Part shown: positions 45,831 to 55,687 of the stretch, in pieces | Numbering within the stretch: position 1 is the stretch's first letter | Layout: every line of letters starts with the position of its first letter | DNA from: Nostoc sp. FACHB-892 | GTDB lineage: Bacteria > Cyanobacteriota > Cyanobacteriia > Cyanobacteriales > Nostocaceae | Assembly (NCBI RefSeq): GCF_014698795.1 | Contig: NZ_JACJTR010000005.1 | Coordinates: 248,001 to 312,000, forward strand | Reading direction: 5' to 3' | DNA: 64,000 nucleotides | The notes under the pieces: generated by a model | Told to the model about the DNA's origin: nothing | Databases searched by the model: none | Seen by the model: only the letters and a program-made list of their open reading frames with translations | Made by a program: the position numbers and the translations under genes

Positions 45831-47717
45831 TTAAACCATTGGAAATGAAACTTGCTTTGCTCCATTTTTAGCTGCACTTGATTTAACTCCTTGTGCCGCC
45901 AAACTTTTATTACGTGCCCCAGAAGGTGCTGGTCGATCAGCGTCAATCACTACATCAATCAGAAAGGGAACAGTTGATGCCATCGCTTGTTGTAATGCTG
46001 CTTCGATATCTGACTCTTTGATGACTACGATCGCTTCTGCTCCCATACCACGAGCAATCATGGCAAAGTTTGTTGGTGGAAGCGTTGCATCTGCGCCCTT
46101 TAATCCCAAGATTTTCATCCCTTGATGGCACATGTTGTAACGCGCATCGTTGAGGACAATCCAAATCGCAGGAATTTTGTATTTCACGGCTGTGCTGATT
46201 TCGTTATTCATCAGCATTGCACCATCGCCTACAATCCCTACAGCTTTGCCATTGTTCGCCACTGCTGCACCCAACACTCCTGTAACGGCGTGACCCATTG
46301 CGCCGACTCCGGTGCTGACTCGGTAACGATTGGCTTCGGAAAATTGGAGTAGATGAGTTGACCAAGTAAAGGAGTTACCACACTCCGCCATGACTACAGC
46401 ATCGCTATCTTCAACAATTATCTTTTGAATAGCTGCCATCAATACTTCTGGCCGCACTGGATAATCTACCTCTGGAGCAGGTTCAATTGCTTTGTGTTCT
46501 GGACGAGGTAGTGACAAAGTCGTGGAATCAGGAGCATCCGGTAACTGCTGCAATAACTCTTCCACAAAAGCTTTGATATCAGACCGAACCCCGAAAGTTT
46601 CAACGTGTGGATAGGCTACACCTGGCACTTCGGGATCAATATCTACATGAACAAAACCTTCTTTCGGAACTAGCGCCGAACTCCAGAAGGAAGTCGGTTC
46701 ACCAAGGCGGGTTCCTAATACGAGTGTGCGTAGTGGAGGTTGTTGTTCCATATAAGTTAAGACGGAAGCATGACCGCCTAAACCTGTGACACCCACAAAC
46801 TGGGGATGATCTTCGGGGAAGATACCTTTACCACGGGGTGAACACATGACGGCTGCTCCCGTTCTTTCAGCGAGTTCAATGATTTCTTCTGCTGCGTCAC
46901 GCGCACCGAAACCAACCCAGATGGCAAAGGGACCAGATGATAATAACTCTACAGATTTAGCGATCGCTTCTTTTGAAGCAGTCATCGGGAACGGAGAAAC
47001 ATCTAGTTGAGGTAAAGCTATATTCTCAACTAAACTTGTTTGCACAGCCGTGGGAACACTCAAATGAGCGACAAATCCGCCTGGTTGCGCCATAGCCAAA
47101 GCAAGTTTGCGAAAAATCTGCGGTAGTTGAGCCGCAGATTCAATCGTGATTGCATAGTTAAATAGCGCTCCTGAGGTAAAAATTCCTCCACTTGGCAATG
47201 TGTAAGTGCTGGTTTCTTGAATTGCCCAACGTCCACGCTGTGGTGCTGAGGTGCAAGCTGAGAGCAAAATTACCTTTGCACCTTCACCACGAGCCGCGAA
47301 TAATCCGGTGAGGGCGTTGGTGATCCCCGGCCCTGCTGTGGTAAAAACTACAGTGGGGCGATTATTGGCAAAGTATGCTTCGGTGGCTGCAAATGCTGCT
47401 CCTGCTTCATGGCGGAAGTTCAATACATTAATAGTACTATTGGACAGCGCACCCCAAAGGCTTGCCATCGCACCACCAGCAACACCAAAAGCATTATTTA
47501 CCCCTAAATTTACCAACATCTGAGCGATCGCATCGGCAACTGAGAGGGCTGGAGGTGTTTCATCATTTAAAAAAGGCTCAATTTCCACATTCTTCTGCGA
47601 TTCATCAAGCTGATGCGAAGCGTCAGATACAGATTCTACATATCTGTTTGCTGGAAATTCTTTGTATGGCTCAGTGGTGACTAGAGGAGAGTGTGAACCA
47701 GTATAGTTTTGACTCAT
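45831..47717 (-). CDS. scyA: ScyA, thiamine diphosphate-dependent acyloin-forming enzyme
   Basis: This 628-aa homologue of acetolactate synthase couples indole-3-pyruvate and p-hydroxyphenylpyruvate. An N-terminal extension of about 55 residues precedes the Pyr domain, with catalytic Glu E104 (FRHEAGAAFAA). A central domain (VGFGARDAAEEI onward) and the PP domain follow. The ThDP motif begins GDG at 498-500 and closes at N524 (NDARYN). It is the first gene of the minus-strand scytonemin run. A long regulatory region separates it from the divergent kinase gene. No good ribosome site is evident before the ATG. Confidence 0.95.
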   Translation of the reverse strand: MSQNYTGSHSPLVTTEPYKEFPANRYVESVSDASHQLDESQKNVEIEPFLNDETPPALSVADAIAQMLVNLGVNNAFGVAGGAMASLWGALSNSTINVLNFRHEAGAAFAATEAYFANNRPTVVFTTAGPGITNALTGLFAARGEGAKVILLSACTSAPQRGRWAIQETSTYTLPSGGIFTSGALFNYAITIESAAQLPQIFRKLALAMAQPGGFVAHLSVPTAVQTSLVENIALPQLDVSPFPMTASKEAIAKSVELLSSGPFAIWVGFGARDAAEEIIELAERTGAAVMCSPRGKGIFPEDHPQFVGVTGLGGHASVLTYMEQQPPLRTLVLGTRLGEPTSFWSSALVPKEGFVHVDIDPEVPGVAYPHVETFGVRSDIKAFVEELLQQLPDAPDSTTLSLPRPEHKAIEPAPEVDYPVRPEVLMAAIQKIIVEDSDAVVMAECGNSFTWSTHLLQFSEANRYRVSTGVGAMGHAVTGVLGAAVANNGKAVGIVGDGAMLMNNEISTAVKYKIPAIWIVLNDARYNMCHQGMKILGLKGADATLPPTNFAMIARGMGAEAIVVIKESDIEAALQQAMASTVPFLIDVVIDADRPAPSGARNKSLAAQGVKSSAAKNGAKQVSFPMV

Positions 47718-47960
47718 TAGTTTTACGTAATTACATAAAGTTAAACAAAAGCTCTTTAGTTTACGATCACAGCGCTAAAATATTTTATACAAACAACCCT
47801 GTTGTTTTTAACGACTATGACAGAGCTTGGTCGTTCGTAGAAACAGTTGATTACTGCTGATTGATGCTTGTGAGCGCAGTAACAAAAAATTTTTACCAGA
47901 AGCATACAGCAATCAATACTGTGCTTCTTGTCACCACAATAGAAGAGATAAAGACTGTTG

Positions 47961-48010
47961 TGCAATCAAAAATCCTTTGATGGGGGTGTCAAATCTTTCG
48001 CTTCTACTAC
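47961..48010. repeat. Direct repeat copy 1 upstream of scyA
   Basis: About 50 bases: TGCAATCAAAAATCCTTTGA, then TGGGGGTGTCAAATCTTTCG, then CTTCTACTAC. Copies 2 (48211) and 3 (48357) share the order of words TTTGAT, TGT(C)AA, TCTTT(T/C)GCTT. Confidence 0.75.
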
Positions 48011-48210
48011 ATGACTACAGTGCTTAAGTAGGTCGGTAGGGGAAAACTAAACCATGTAGAAGGTATGCAAACAAGCAAATAAGCTTAATTCAAGCCTTTC
48101 TCATAAACTTTACAAAATTTAATATAGTTAAGTTTAATAACGCCGATTTAATTAATGAGGCGCTTGGAGAGGTATTTGTTTTGTGATTGCTACTACGAAC
48201 AAAACCTATT

Positions 48211-48260
48211 TGCAATGACAAATCTTTTGATGAGGCTGTTAATTCTTTTGCTTTTATCGT
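48211..48260. repeat. Direct repeat copy 2 upstream of scyA
   Basis: Starts TGCAATGACAAATCTTTTGA and ends TTCTTTTGCTTTTATCGT. It lies exactly 250 bases from copy 1. Confidence 0.75.
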
Positions 48261-48356
48261 GATTGCGACATTTCCAACTTAGATATTTTGAAACATTGAT
48301 ATACTGCGTAGGCGTAGCCCGCCGTAGGCATCGCCGCTAAGATACATTACCAAATT

Positions 48357-48406
48357 TACAATAGACAATTTTTTGATCTAGTTGTCAATTCTTTTGCTTC
48401 TAGATT
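48357..48406. repeat. Direct repeat copy 3 upstream of scyA
   Basis: Starts TACAATAGACAATTTTTTGA and continues GTTGTCAATTCTTTTGCTTC. It lies 146 bases from copy 2. Confidence 0.7.
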
Positions 48407-48928
48407 CCCCCCCCAACTTACGCCACTTGCTACAACCGGGAGAACCTTCAAACTCCTCTTTTTAAGAGGGTTGGGGGATCTCTTGTAGGGTAAGCCTTAT
48501 AAGTCTTTCAGTCTTACTGTGAAGAAGTTAACTTGTAATGCTAAAGACATAATAACTTAACTTTTATCTTTCTTTTGAGAGATTGCTAAAAACTAAATAC
48601 TTCTATTGCTTGATAAAATTTATCAGATTTTGATGTGAAATATAGCATGAGCACCGTACCTTATCAAAAAAAATGTTTTTTATGTAACAAAAAAATACAA
48701 AATACACGTAAAATAACTGTGATATCTCTAATACAAATGTATTTCTGAGGACGGATGACCAATCATATTCTTCTATAGTTAAATTCCTGAGAGAGTAGGT
48801 TAAGATAATTTAAGAAAATAAATTGATGAATAAAATTTGTTCATTTAAGCCAAGCCCAGCACTGCAAATTGATTTATGCTGATAATCAAACGACTCTACA
48901 CCAGTAGTTCGCCAAAGTCCTTAGTTGC

Positions 48929-48970
48929 GGAAAGGTTAAAGGATAAAAATTCGTATCCTTTAACCTTTCC
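48929..48970. promoter_or_regulatory. Perfect 17-bp hairpin in the scytonemin control region
   Basis: GGAAAGGTTAAAGGATA (48929-48945) and TATCCTTTAACCTTTCC (48954-48970) are exact complements around an 8-base loop. Neither side has a T-run, so it does not look like a terminator. It may be a leader structure or a binding site. It lies about 410 bases before the kinase ATG. Confidence 0.6.
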
Positions 48971-49381
48971 TAGCTCAAAACCCAGCAATTTTAGGTTGGT
49001 GCATTAGCTAGCTTTGGTGCAGGTCTAGTTTAAATGTAAGATATATTTTCTATTTTATAGATTAAGAGTTTTGAACTCTTATCTAATAAGATTTATCGAC
49101 TAATCTAGATTTGATTTGTCTAAAGTTTGTGTAACTATAAAAAACTGTTTAGGTAAATAATAAATTTTGAATATTTTAGTTTTTTTTTAGGAGAATTTAG
49201 TTTAATAATTCACTATTTATTGGTATGATAAGTTTTGTGAACCTGATTAGTAATATTTTTTAATTTACTAACTAATCTTATTTTTTAATAGCCTAACGGT
49301 GTCCTAAAGATTTTAGTAAGTTATGACTATTAACTCGTTAATGGCTATGGTACTGATTGATTACCAGGAGGAAGTAGGAAT

Positions 49382-51361
49382 ATGAATTCTGGCGACTATA
49401 CATTAGCTAGATCAAAGAATCAATCGGTACTACAACCAGAAGTAGAGATGAAGTTTGCTCACTTCCTAATAAATCACTCTGTAGATGCTGCTTTCTGTTT
49501 AGGAGAAAACGCACAGTTTCTCTACGTCAACGATGCCACTTGCCGGATGACTGAGTATTCCCGTGAGGAATTACTTTCCATGAGGCTGCATGATATAGAC
49601 GTAGATTTTTCTCTACACAATTGGTCAGATATTAGCTCACAGAGTTCCCTTACCTTTAAATCTCGCTACCGGGCAAAAGGAGGTCGGATATTTCTAGCAG
49701 AAATATCCATTAGTCATGTAAAACAACAAAATATGGAATTTGGCTGTGCTTTTGCTCGTGAGATAAGTGATGAAATAGTAGAACTGAGCGTGCAAAAGTG
49801 GACTGATGAATTAAGGGATGCTAAAGACAATTTGCAACAGGAATTTTATCAACTCAAGGCAAAAGAAGTAGAACTAGAAACATCTCTTTCTTTACTTCGT
49901 TCTACTCTCGAATCTACTGCAATTGGTATTGTTGCAGTTAACTTCGAAGGAGATATTCTGAGCTTAAATCAGAAATTTGTCGATATGTGGCAAATACCAG
50001 AATCCCTAATACTATCTAAAAAATGTCCTCGATGTAAAGCTTTTTTTGAGAACCAACTTAAAGATCCACAAGCTTTTAGTCGACTGATTTGGGAAGTATC
50101 TAGCCAATCTGATTTCGAGAGCTACGACATTCTAGAGTTGAAAGATGGGAGAGTTTTTGCACATTACTCTAAGCCCCACTTATTGGAAGGGACAATTATT
50201 GGTAGAGTATGGAGCATTTGGGACATTACTGAATCGAAACGGACTGAAGAAGCATTACGGCTGAACGCAGTTAGATTTCGGACTTTAGCAGAAACGACAG
50301 ATACCAGCACTTTTTTGATTCAAGGTGCGCGGCTTTGCTATATAAATCCAGCAGTAGAGCAACTTACTGGCTACACAAAAGAGGAACTATTAACAGGCTT
50401 TGATATTCGCCGACTGATTAAAAGTAAAAAACGCAGACAAATACGTAAGCAGGGTGAAGCAGCTAACTTTGAATATCAAGAGATGAGTATTCTGACAAAA
50501 AACGGCACAGAGCGCTGGCTAGCTTGTGCGGTTGTAATGCTAGATGGAGGGCTAGATTTTGGTGGAAAACCAGTAGAAATGGTTGCAGGCATAGATATTA
50601 CCGATTACAAATATGCAGAATTAGGTCTTAACCAAGCTTTAGAACAAGCAAAACAACTTAGCGAACTTAGAGCGCGTTTTCTTTCTATGGTCTGCCATCA
50701 ATTCCGGACACCATTGAATATTGTTTCATTTTCTAATAGTTTACTAAAGGAAGAAGTAGACAAACGTACACAAAAGAAAATACAACCACTACTGGATCAC
50801 ATTCAAAAAGCTACCGAACAACTCAGCCAGATGTTGGATGATATTTTGTTCTTCTCTAAAGCAGAAGCAGCAAAAATAAACTGTGAACCAAAACCACTTG
50901 AGTTAGTTCAATTCTGTAATGATGTAGTTACACAAATGCAGATGAGTGTTCGCCAAATTCCGATTAATTTTGTAAGTCAAGATAACTCTTTAACAGCCTG
51001 CATTGATAAAAAACTCTTAGAGCCGATTTTAAATAATTTGCTCGACAATGCAATCAAGTATTCTCCCTCTAATATTGCAATTGATTTTAAACTTTCTTGC
51101 AAAAATGAGAAAGTAATTTTTCAGGTCAAAGATAAAGGGATCGGTATTTCAGTTGCAGATCAACAACGAATATTTGAGCCATTTTACCGTGGTAGTAATA
51201 TTGATAGTATACCTGGTACTGGATTAGGGTTATCGATCCTTAAAACCCTTGTAGATTTACATCACGGTCAAGTCTCTGTAGAAAGTCAAGTTGGTGCAGG
51301 CACTACGTTTACCGTAATGTTGCCATTAAGCAAATCAGAGTTTAATAGTTCCGAGTTATGA
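49382..51361 (+). CDS. PAS-domain sensor histidine kinase, presumed scytonemin regulator
   Basis: 659 aa, no membrane helix, so a cytosolic sensor. There are three PAS-like regions (about residues 25-130, 170-285 and 292-410), the second preceded by a coiled coil and containing CPRC (215-218), a possible metal or redox site. HisKA has phospho-acceptor H439 (SMVCHQFRTPLN). The ATPase domain shows LLDNAIKYSP, DKGIGI and GTGLGLSI. The next gene, 140 bases downstream, is a response regulator. The pair lies beside scyA and divergent to it, as in N. punctiforme, where a kinase/regulator pair is linked to UV-A control of scytonemin. The sensed signal is not known. Confidence 0.92.
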   Translation: MNSGDYTLARSKNQSVLQPEVEMKFAHFLINHSVDAAFCLGENAQFLYVNDATCRMTEYSREELLSMRLHDIDVDFSLHNWSDISSQSSLTFKSRYRAKGGRIFLAEISISHVKQQNMEFGCAFAREISDEIVELSVQKWTDELRDAKDNLQQEFYQLKAKEVELETSLSLLRSTLESTAIGIVAVNFEGDILSLNQKFVDMWQIPESLILSKKCPRCKAFFENQLKDPQAFSRLIWEVSSQSDFESYDILELKDGRVFAHYSKPHLLEGTIIGRVWSIWDITESKRTEEALRLNAVRFRTLAETTDTSTFLIQGARLCYINPAVEQLTGYTKEELLTGFDIRRLIKSKKRRQIRKQGEAANFEYQEMSILTKNGTERWLACAVVMLDGGLDFGGKPVEMVAGIDITDYKYAELGLNQALEQAKQLSELRARFLSMVCHQFRTPLNIVSFSNSLLKEEVDKRTQKKIQPLLDHIQKATEQLSQMLDDILFFSKAEAAKINCEPKPLELVQFCNDVVTQMQMSVRQIPINFVSQDNSLTACIDKKLLEPILNNLLDNAIKYSPSNIAIDFKLSCKNEKVIFQVKDKGIGISVADQQRIFEPFYRGSNIDSIPGTGLGLSILKTLVDLHHGQVSVESQVGAGTTFTVMLPLSKSEFNSSEL

Positions 51362-51501
51362 GTGTTGAAATTAAAATAGTTGTTAATTAGTACTTAACAA
51401 TCATAACTCTCGGAACGAAGTCATTTATCTCATGCCTATTTACATACTCACCAAAGAGTATAGTAAGCAGCTTCTGCAAAAAGTTATGGTAATAAAAAAT
51501 T

Positions 51502-52494
51502 ATGTACGAATCTCCAAAGAAAATTCTCGTTATTGAAGATGATAACGTTACCCGCAATCTTTACTTAAAAGGTCTTGAGGCTAAAGGTTTTGATACGATA
51601 GGTGCTAACAACGGTGTTGCTGGTATCCAACAAGCACAAGAGCATATACCCGACTTAGTGATTTGCGATATCACGATGCCAGATATGGATGGTTATAACG
51701 TTTTAACTACGCTACGCCAAGATCCCCTTACAGGAATTATTCCCTTCATTTTTTTGACTGGCAGTAGTACTAAAGCAGATGTTCGCAAAGCTATGGAATT
51801 GGGAGCAGACGACTATCTTACCAAACCCTCTACACTAGATGAATTGCTCAGAGCGATCGCTATTCGCTTGCAAAAGCAAGCTACTCTCCAATACTGGTGG
51901 GCTATGAAATCTGAGAAAGCTCCAAAATCAGTATTTGCAGATAATACTACAGCGATCGTTGGAGGTGTTAACGTTAGTGTTGGCAATAGCGTTGGCGTTG
52001 GCGAAGCCTCTGGTACAGAAGCCTCTCGTAGAGAAGCGGTAGCGACGTTAGGAGCGTCAGCCTCTGGTACAGAAACCTCTACTAGAGAAGCCCCTGATAC
52101 AGAAATCATGATCCCTCCTAAGTCAATCTTTCCCTACATTCCCCAATTAAAAGAAGTTTTCGACTTTATCGAAGCCCATTATCATCAAGGAATTACTTTG
52201 TGTGATGTGGCTGTTGCTGTTGGTTACTCACCTGCTTACTTAACTAACCGAGTAGCAAAGCAGACAGGAGAGACTGTAAACTGCTGGATTGTCAAACGCC
52301 GGATGGCGGGAGCTCGTTTTCTACTCCAAAATGATGATCAGACAGTCGAGAAGATAGCGAAAGCATTGGGCTATCAGGATGTGTCTCATTTCTCTCGCCA
52401 GTTTCGCCAACATCACGGTTTACCTCCCCAAGCTTGGCGCAAAGAGCATCAACTTGTATCGCAAAAACAGGTAAAATTTTGGCAAAATTGCTGA
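51502..52494 (+). CDS. Response regulator with AraC-type output domain, presumed scytonemin activator
   Basis: 330 aa. The receiver domain has D13-type acids (IEDDN), phospho-acceptor D56 (CDITMPDMDG), and K108 (LTKPS). The C-terminal AraC HTH covers about residues 215-318 (ITLCDVAVAVGYSPAYL, then VEKIAKALGYQDVSHFSRQF, the two helix-turn-helix units). Between them, residues 155-202 form a Gly/Ser/Thr/Glu linker encoded by interspersed-repeat DNA. It probably binds the scyA control region after phosphorylation by the kinase upstream. Confidence 0.93.
   Translation: MYESPKKILVIEDDNVTRNLYLKGLEAKGFDTIGANNGVAGIQQAQEHIPDLVICDITMPDMDGYNVLTTLRQDPLTGIIPFIFLTGSSTKADVRKAMELGADDYLTKPSTLDELLRAIAIRLQKQATLQYWWAMKSEKAPKSVFADNTTAIVGGVNVSVGNSVGVGEASGTEASRREAVATLGASASGTETSTREAPDTEIMIPPKSIFPYIPQLKEVFDFIEAHYHQGITLCDVAVAVGYSPAYLTNRVAKQTGETVNCWIVKRRMAGARFLLQNDDQTVEKIAKALGYQDVSHFSRQFRQHHGLPPQAWRKEHQLVSQKQVKFWQNC
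51964..52107 (+). repeat. Interspersed-repeat DNA encoding the regulator's linker
   Basis: Residues 155-202 are encoded by GTTGGCGTTGGCGAAGCC followed by two rounds of CCTCTGGTACAGAA(G/A)CCTCT. It also carries CTCGTAGAGAAGCG, which also occurs in intergenic DNA at about 34663-34676. The element entered the gene in frame and lengthens the linker without a stop. Confidence 0.75.
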
Positions 52495-52561
52495 AATCAG
52501 GTTCAAGCAGTGTTTATATTCCTATTATCCCTTAGCTTCGGAGTGTAACCAGTTACCCAAT

Positions 52562-53764
52562 TCAAATAAATAGCTGCGTAAACTCATACATTAAATCCAC
52601 CCTACCCTTACGTAACATGGCTGGATCTAATCTTTCAGTAGTGTTGCAAGTCATCAAGACAACTAATCGTTGCTGCATCTGAATCCCAGACTCATCAATT
52701 ACACTTTGATACAAAGTGCCATCCAGTAAACTCAGAATGTGTTCGGTTTTGTTATTGTATTGAGCTACCTCGGAAGCACGATTTTGCGCTAGATTATCAG
52801 CTTCGTTAATAACGATACAAATACGCTCTATATAAGTCGGTGGGACAAAGTTAGCGATCGCATCATGATCTAAAATAAAAATTACATACCCTAAAGGTAC
52901 AAGAATTTCTTTTGCTACTGCCTGTGTCCAGACCGTTTTACCAGTACCTGGTTGTCCATGTACAACAACTGCTAACTGGTTTTGATTAAGAATCGCTTGT
53001 TGTACAGAATCAGTAAAACTTTGGATATCTGCCGGAAATGTGCGAATGGGGAATTGACTGTGAACCTTGCCTACACGACTTTGATATCCACTCAACATAA
53101 CTGCTAAGTCGTAAGTCGCTTTGTTAATTAGCGGCGCTAGATTTTTCGCCATTATAGTATATTGTCGTCGCCCGCGATCATAAGGATCAATTTGCAACCA
53201 AACGTCATTCTTCGACCAGTAAGCATAAACAGTATTGATAACATCTAAACGTTCCCAGTTAACAAATTTATCTATAGGAAAATAAAAATCTCTTTCTGAG
53301 TAATACTGGGTAATAATATCGGGATTACCCAACACACGTAAAACTCGTAATACAGTAATTTCTTGCAGTCGGTTAAGAACGTAGTCAATGGGGATACTAC
53401 TACGGCTGACAAATTGAACGATTGGCGTTTCCGTACTCAAAACATCTTTGTAGCGATGATCCGGTGATTGAGGATCTGGTGTGATGTAATTCCAAAACTT
53501 TTCAACTTCGTAGCGGGTATTATCAGATACAACATTTAATAAATTAGCCCACCAAGCATAATTATTTCGTCCCAAAACATCAGCAACATTACTTGCTAAA
53601 TTCAAACTTTTTTGAGTTAATTCGCGGGAGTCACTATACAACAGTTGCCACAAAAACCCCCAATCTAATTCTCGGTTAAACGGTCGCCAACCGCTAGCAA
53701 GCAAGCTTTGCCGGGTATTATTTGTAGGAGTGCCTTCATTACTTCTAAAATAGTCAAAATCCAT
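52562..53764 (-). CDS. AAA-family ATPase of unknown role
   Basis: 400 aa. The first ~250 residues are helical and unrecognised (FDYFRSNEGTPTNN, WGFLWQLLYSDSRELTQKS). The C-terminal AAA module has Walker A GQPGTGKT (270-277), Walker B ICIVINEADN (315-324), sensor 1 VVLMTCNTT and an arginine-finger-type MLRKGRVDLMYEF. The last segment resembles the BCS1/RarA-like clade of AAA. It is not obviously part of the scytonemin locus, though it is the next gene after the regulator, transcribed toward it. No membrane helix. Confidence 0.75.
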   Translation of the reverse strand: MDFDYFRSNEGTPTNNTRQSLLASGWRPFNRELDWGFLWQLLYSDSRELTQKSLNLASNVADVLGRNNYAWWANLLNVVSDNTRYEVEKFWNYITPDPQSPDHRYKDVLSTETPIVQFVSRSSIPIDYVLNRLQEITVLRVLRVLGNPDIITQYYSERDFYFPIDKFVNWERLDVINTVYAYWSKNDVWLQIDPYDRGRRQYTIMAKNLAPLINKATYDLAVMLSGYQSRVGKVHSQFPIRTFPADIQSFTDSVQQAILNQNQLAVVVHGQPGTGKTVWTQAVAKEILVPLGYVIFILDHDAIANFVPPTYIERICIVINEADNLAQNRASEVAQYNNKTEHILSLLDGTLYQSVIDESGIQMQQRLVVLMTCNTTERLDPAMLRKGRVDLMYEFTQLFI

Positions 53765-54369
53765 ATTTGTCAGTTGTGCAGCATTAATCGAGTTATTTTG
53801 TGTTAAGTAAGAGATTTTAAAAAATTTTCTCGTAAGATCAACTAATTACGTACAAATGGTAATTTTAGTTTCACAGTGCGGTAATGGCTAGGAAGTCTTT
53901 TTAATTTAACTCATCATTAATGTAACACAATATAATACATGATAACTACTTGGGTCAACTTTTTTGACAAAGCAGTTAAGTCTTAATGTACTTGCGCCAC
54001 TTATTCATCTGTAGTTAAGCTCATCCCACCCGGTTGACTGTTAACTGTTAACGGTCAACAGCGTCGGGGTGTCTCTCATCCCATGTTTAAAAAGAGTAGG
54101 TTTTCTCGACACCTTTTTATAAAGCGTCAAAAATTTGGGATGGTGCGTTATATCATGTCCGGTTGATTGCTTATTAAACCCGAAGAACCCCACCCCGCCA
54201 AAGCTACGCTTTTTCTCCCCTCCCGAAGAGCGGGGAAGAGTTGGGGGTGGGGTGCAATGACTGTGAGAATCGTAACTAATTATGCGGACATGATATTAGC
54301 CTACGGCATAACATATGCGACAAAACTGCTGGCGGGGTGGGGTTTTAATGAAGTATCTCTTCTTGTTAA
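53765..54369. other. Gene-free interval with palindromes
   Basis: No credible gene; the open frame at 54167-54403 is repeat-like. At about 54034-54062, GTTGACTGTTAA and TTAACGGTCAAC are near-palindromic. CCCTCCCGAAGAGCGGGG recalls a common Nostoc repeat. Confidence 0.45.
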
Positions 54370-55533
54370 TCAAGTTGAATATTTGCCATTAATTTCTATA
54401 TAACCCTCTGAAAGATCGCAACCCCATACAGTTGCAGAGGCTTTACCAATATTGAGACTAACGTGGATATTTACTTTATCTTTGGACATAATTTGTCGCA
54501 ACTGTTCCAGATTTTGATTAGTTAAGCTATTAGGATAAACTTTTACATTATCAAAACTAATAACAACTTGTTCTGGATTTATTTGCTGTTCATTTTCGCA
54601 TTTGCCTATAGCCATAGCAACTCGCCCCCAATTTGGATCTGCTCCATAAACGGCGGTTTTTACTAATGGTGAATTCACAATTGCTTTAGCTACTGTTTTA
54701 GCTTGTGCATAATTAATCGCTGAATCTACAGTCACCTGAATAATTTTGGTAGCACCTTCTGCATCTCTAGCAATTTTCAACACCAATTCTTGTGCAACTT
54801 CTTGCAATGCACTGCCAAAATCTGCTTCTGAAACTTCACCGGCTAAACCATTAGCTAGAATCACGGCGGAGTCACTGGTAGAAGTGTCAGTGTCTACGCT
54901 CAAGCAGTTAAAGGTTTTATCTATAGTAGAGCGAAAAATAGCACGAAGGCTATTTGGAGAAATTGCAGCGTCAGTAAAAAAGAAAGTTAAAAGGGTAGCC
55001 ATATTAGGCTCAATCATGCCAACACCTTTGGCAATTCCTACTAGCTTGGCATTGCCTATTTGCCGTGTAGCTAATTTTGGTACTGTATCTGTGGTCATAA
55101 TTCCACGAGCTGCGGCATGAAAATCAGCATCAGTCAAGTTTTTCCCCAATCCTAATAAACCCGCCCGGATTTTTTCAATCGGGTAACGTCTGCCAATTAC
55201 ACCTGTAGAAGCTATGACAATGTTATGTGCAGCAATTCCAGTTTCAGCTGCAACTAATTGCACAACCTCTTGAGCATCAGCGATGCCAACAGAACCATTA
55301 GCTACATTTGCATTCTTAGATATAACGACAATTGCTTGTGCTTGTGAATCTTTTAAGTTATTGCGGCTAATAGTAACACTAGGCCCGGCAAAAAGACTTT
55401 GAGTGAAGACTCCATCAGCAACACAAGGAACTGATGATTTAATAAATACAAAATCATCAGTTTTATCTCGTATTCCCAAATTAGTAATAAATGCACTAAA
55501 ACCCTGAGGCGTGGAAGATATAATTGATGACAT
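54370..55533 (-). CDS. ArgJ-family glutamate/ornithine acetyltransferase paralogue
   Basis: 387 aa. ArgJ enzymes are made as one chain that cuts itself before the Thr of an ATML motif; here the site reads MAT-LL (A179/T180). IASTGVIGRRYP and GIMTTDTVPK are the usual active-site segments. DPNWGRVAMAIGKCE near the C-terminus is also typical. The N-terminus diverges from housekeeping ArgJ, and the protein is shorter. It could be an acetyl-cycling enzyme of arginine biosynthesis or a specialised paralogue like those of antibiotic clusters. Its neighbours are signalling genes, not arg genes. Confidence 0.85.
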   Translation of the reverse strand: MSSIISSTPQGFSAFITNLGIRDKTDDFVFIKSSVPCVADGVFTQSLFAGPSVTISRNNLKDSQAQAIVVISKNANVANGSVGIADAQEVVQLVAAETGIAAHNIVIASTGVIGRRYPIEKIRAGLLGLGKNLTDADFHAAARGIMTTDTVPKLATRQIGNAKLVGIAKGVGMIEPNMATLLTFFFTDAAISPNSLRAIFRSTIDKTFNCLSVDTDTSTSDSAVILANGLAGEVSEADFGSALQEVAQELVLKIARDAEGATKIIQVTVDSAINYAQAKTVAKAIVNSPLVKTAVYGADPNWGRVAMAIGKCENEQQINPEQVVISFDNVKVYPNSLTNQNLEQLRQIMSKDKVNIHVSLNIGKASATVWGCDLSEGYIEINGKYST

Positions 55534-55687
55534 TTTTTTTGATTTAATAATTTTGATTAATTATCTCATACCATTTGCAAAAATATTTATGGCATATAAA
55601 TTGCCTGTAGGCTCGTATAGATAGATGTAAGCTTTTAGCAACCTATCTATAACAGAAAATCCATAAAATTTTCATGGAACCTAAAAG

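Larger units (their letters stand above)
47718..49381. promoter_or_regulatory. Divergent control region of the scytonemin cluster and its two-component genes
   Basis: 1.66 kb without a gene. Besides the three direct repeats and the 17-bp hairpin listed separately, it has a GCGTAGGCGTAGCCCGCC-type interspersed repeat (about 48306-48336). The flanking sequence is very AT-rich. The scyA promoter should be near 47.75 kb and the kinase promoter near 49.2-49.3 kb. GGAGGAAG stands ahead of the kinase ATG. Confidence 0.6.

Noticed and set aside
54167-54403. 78-aa frame starting MLIKPEEPHPAKAT
   Set aside because: The sequence is interspersed-repeat-like and overlaps the argJ end; no ribosome site.
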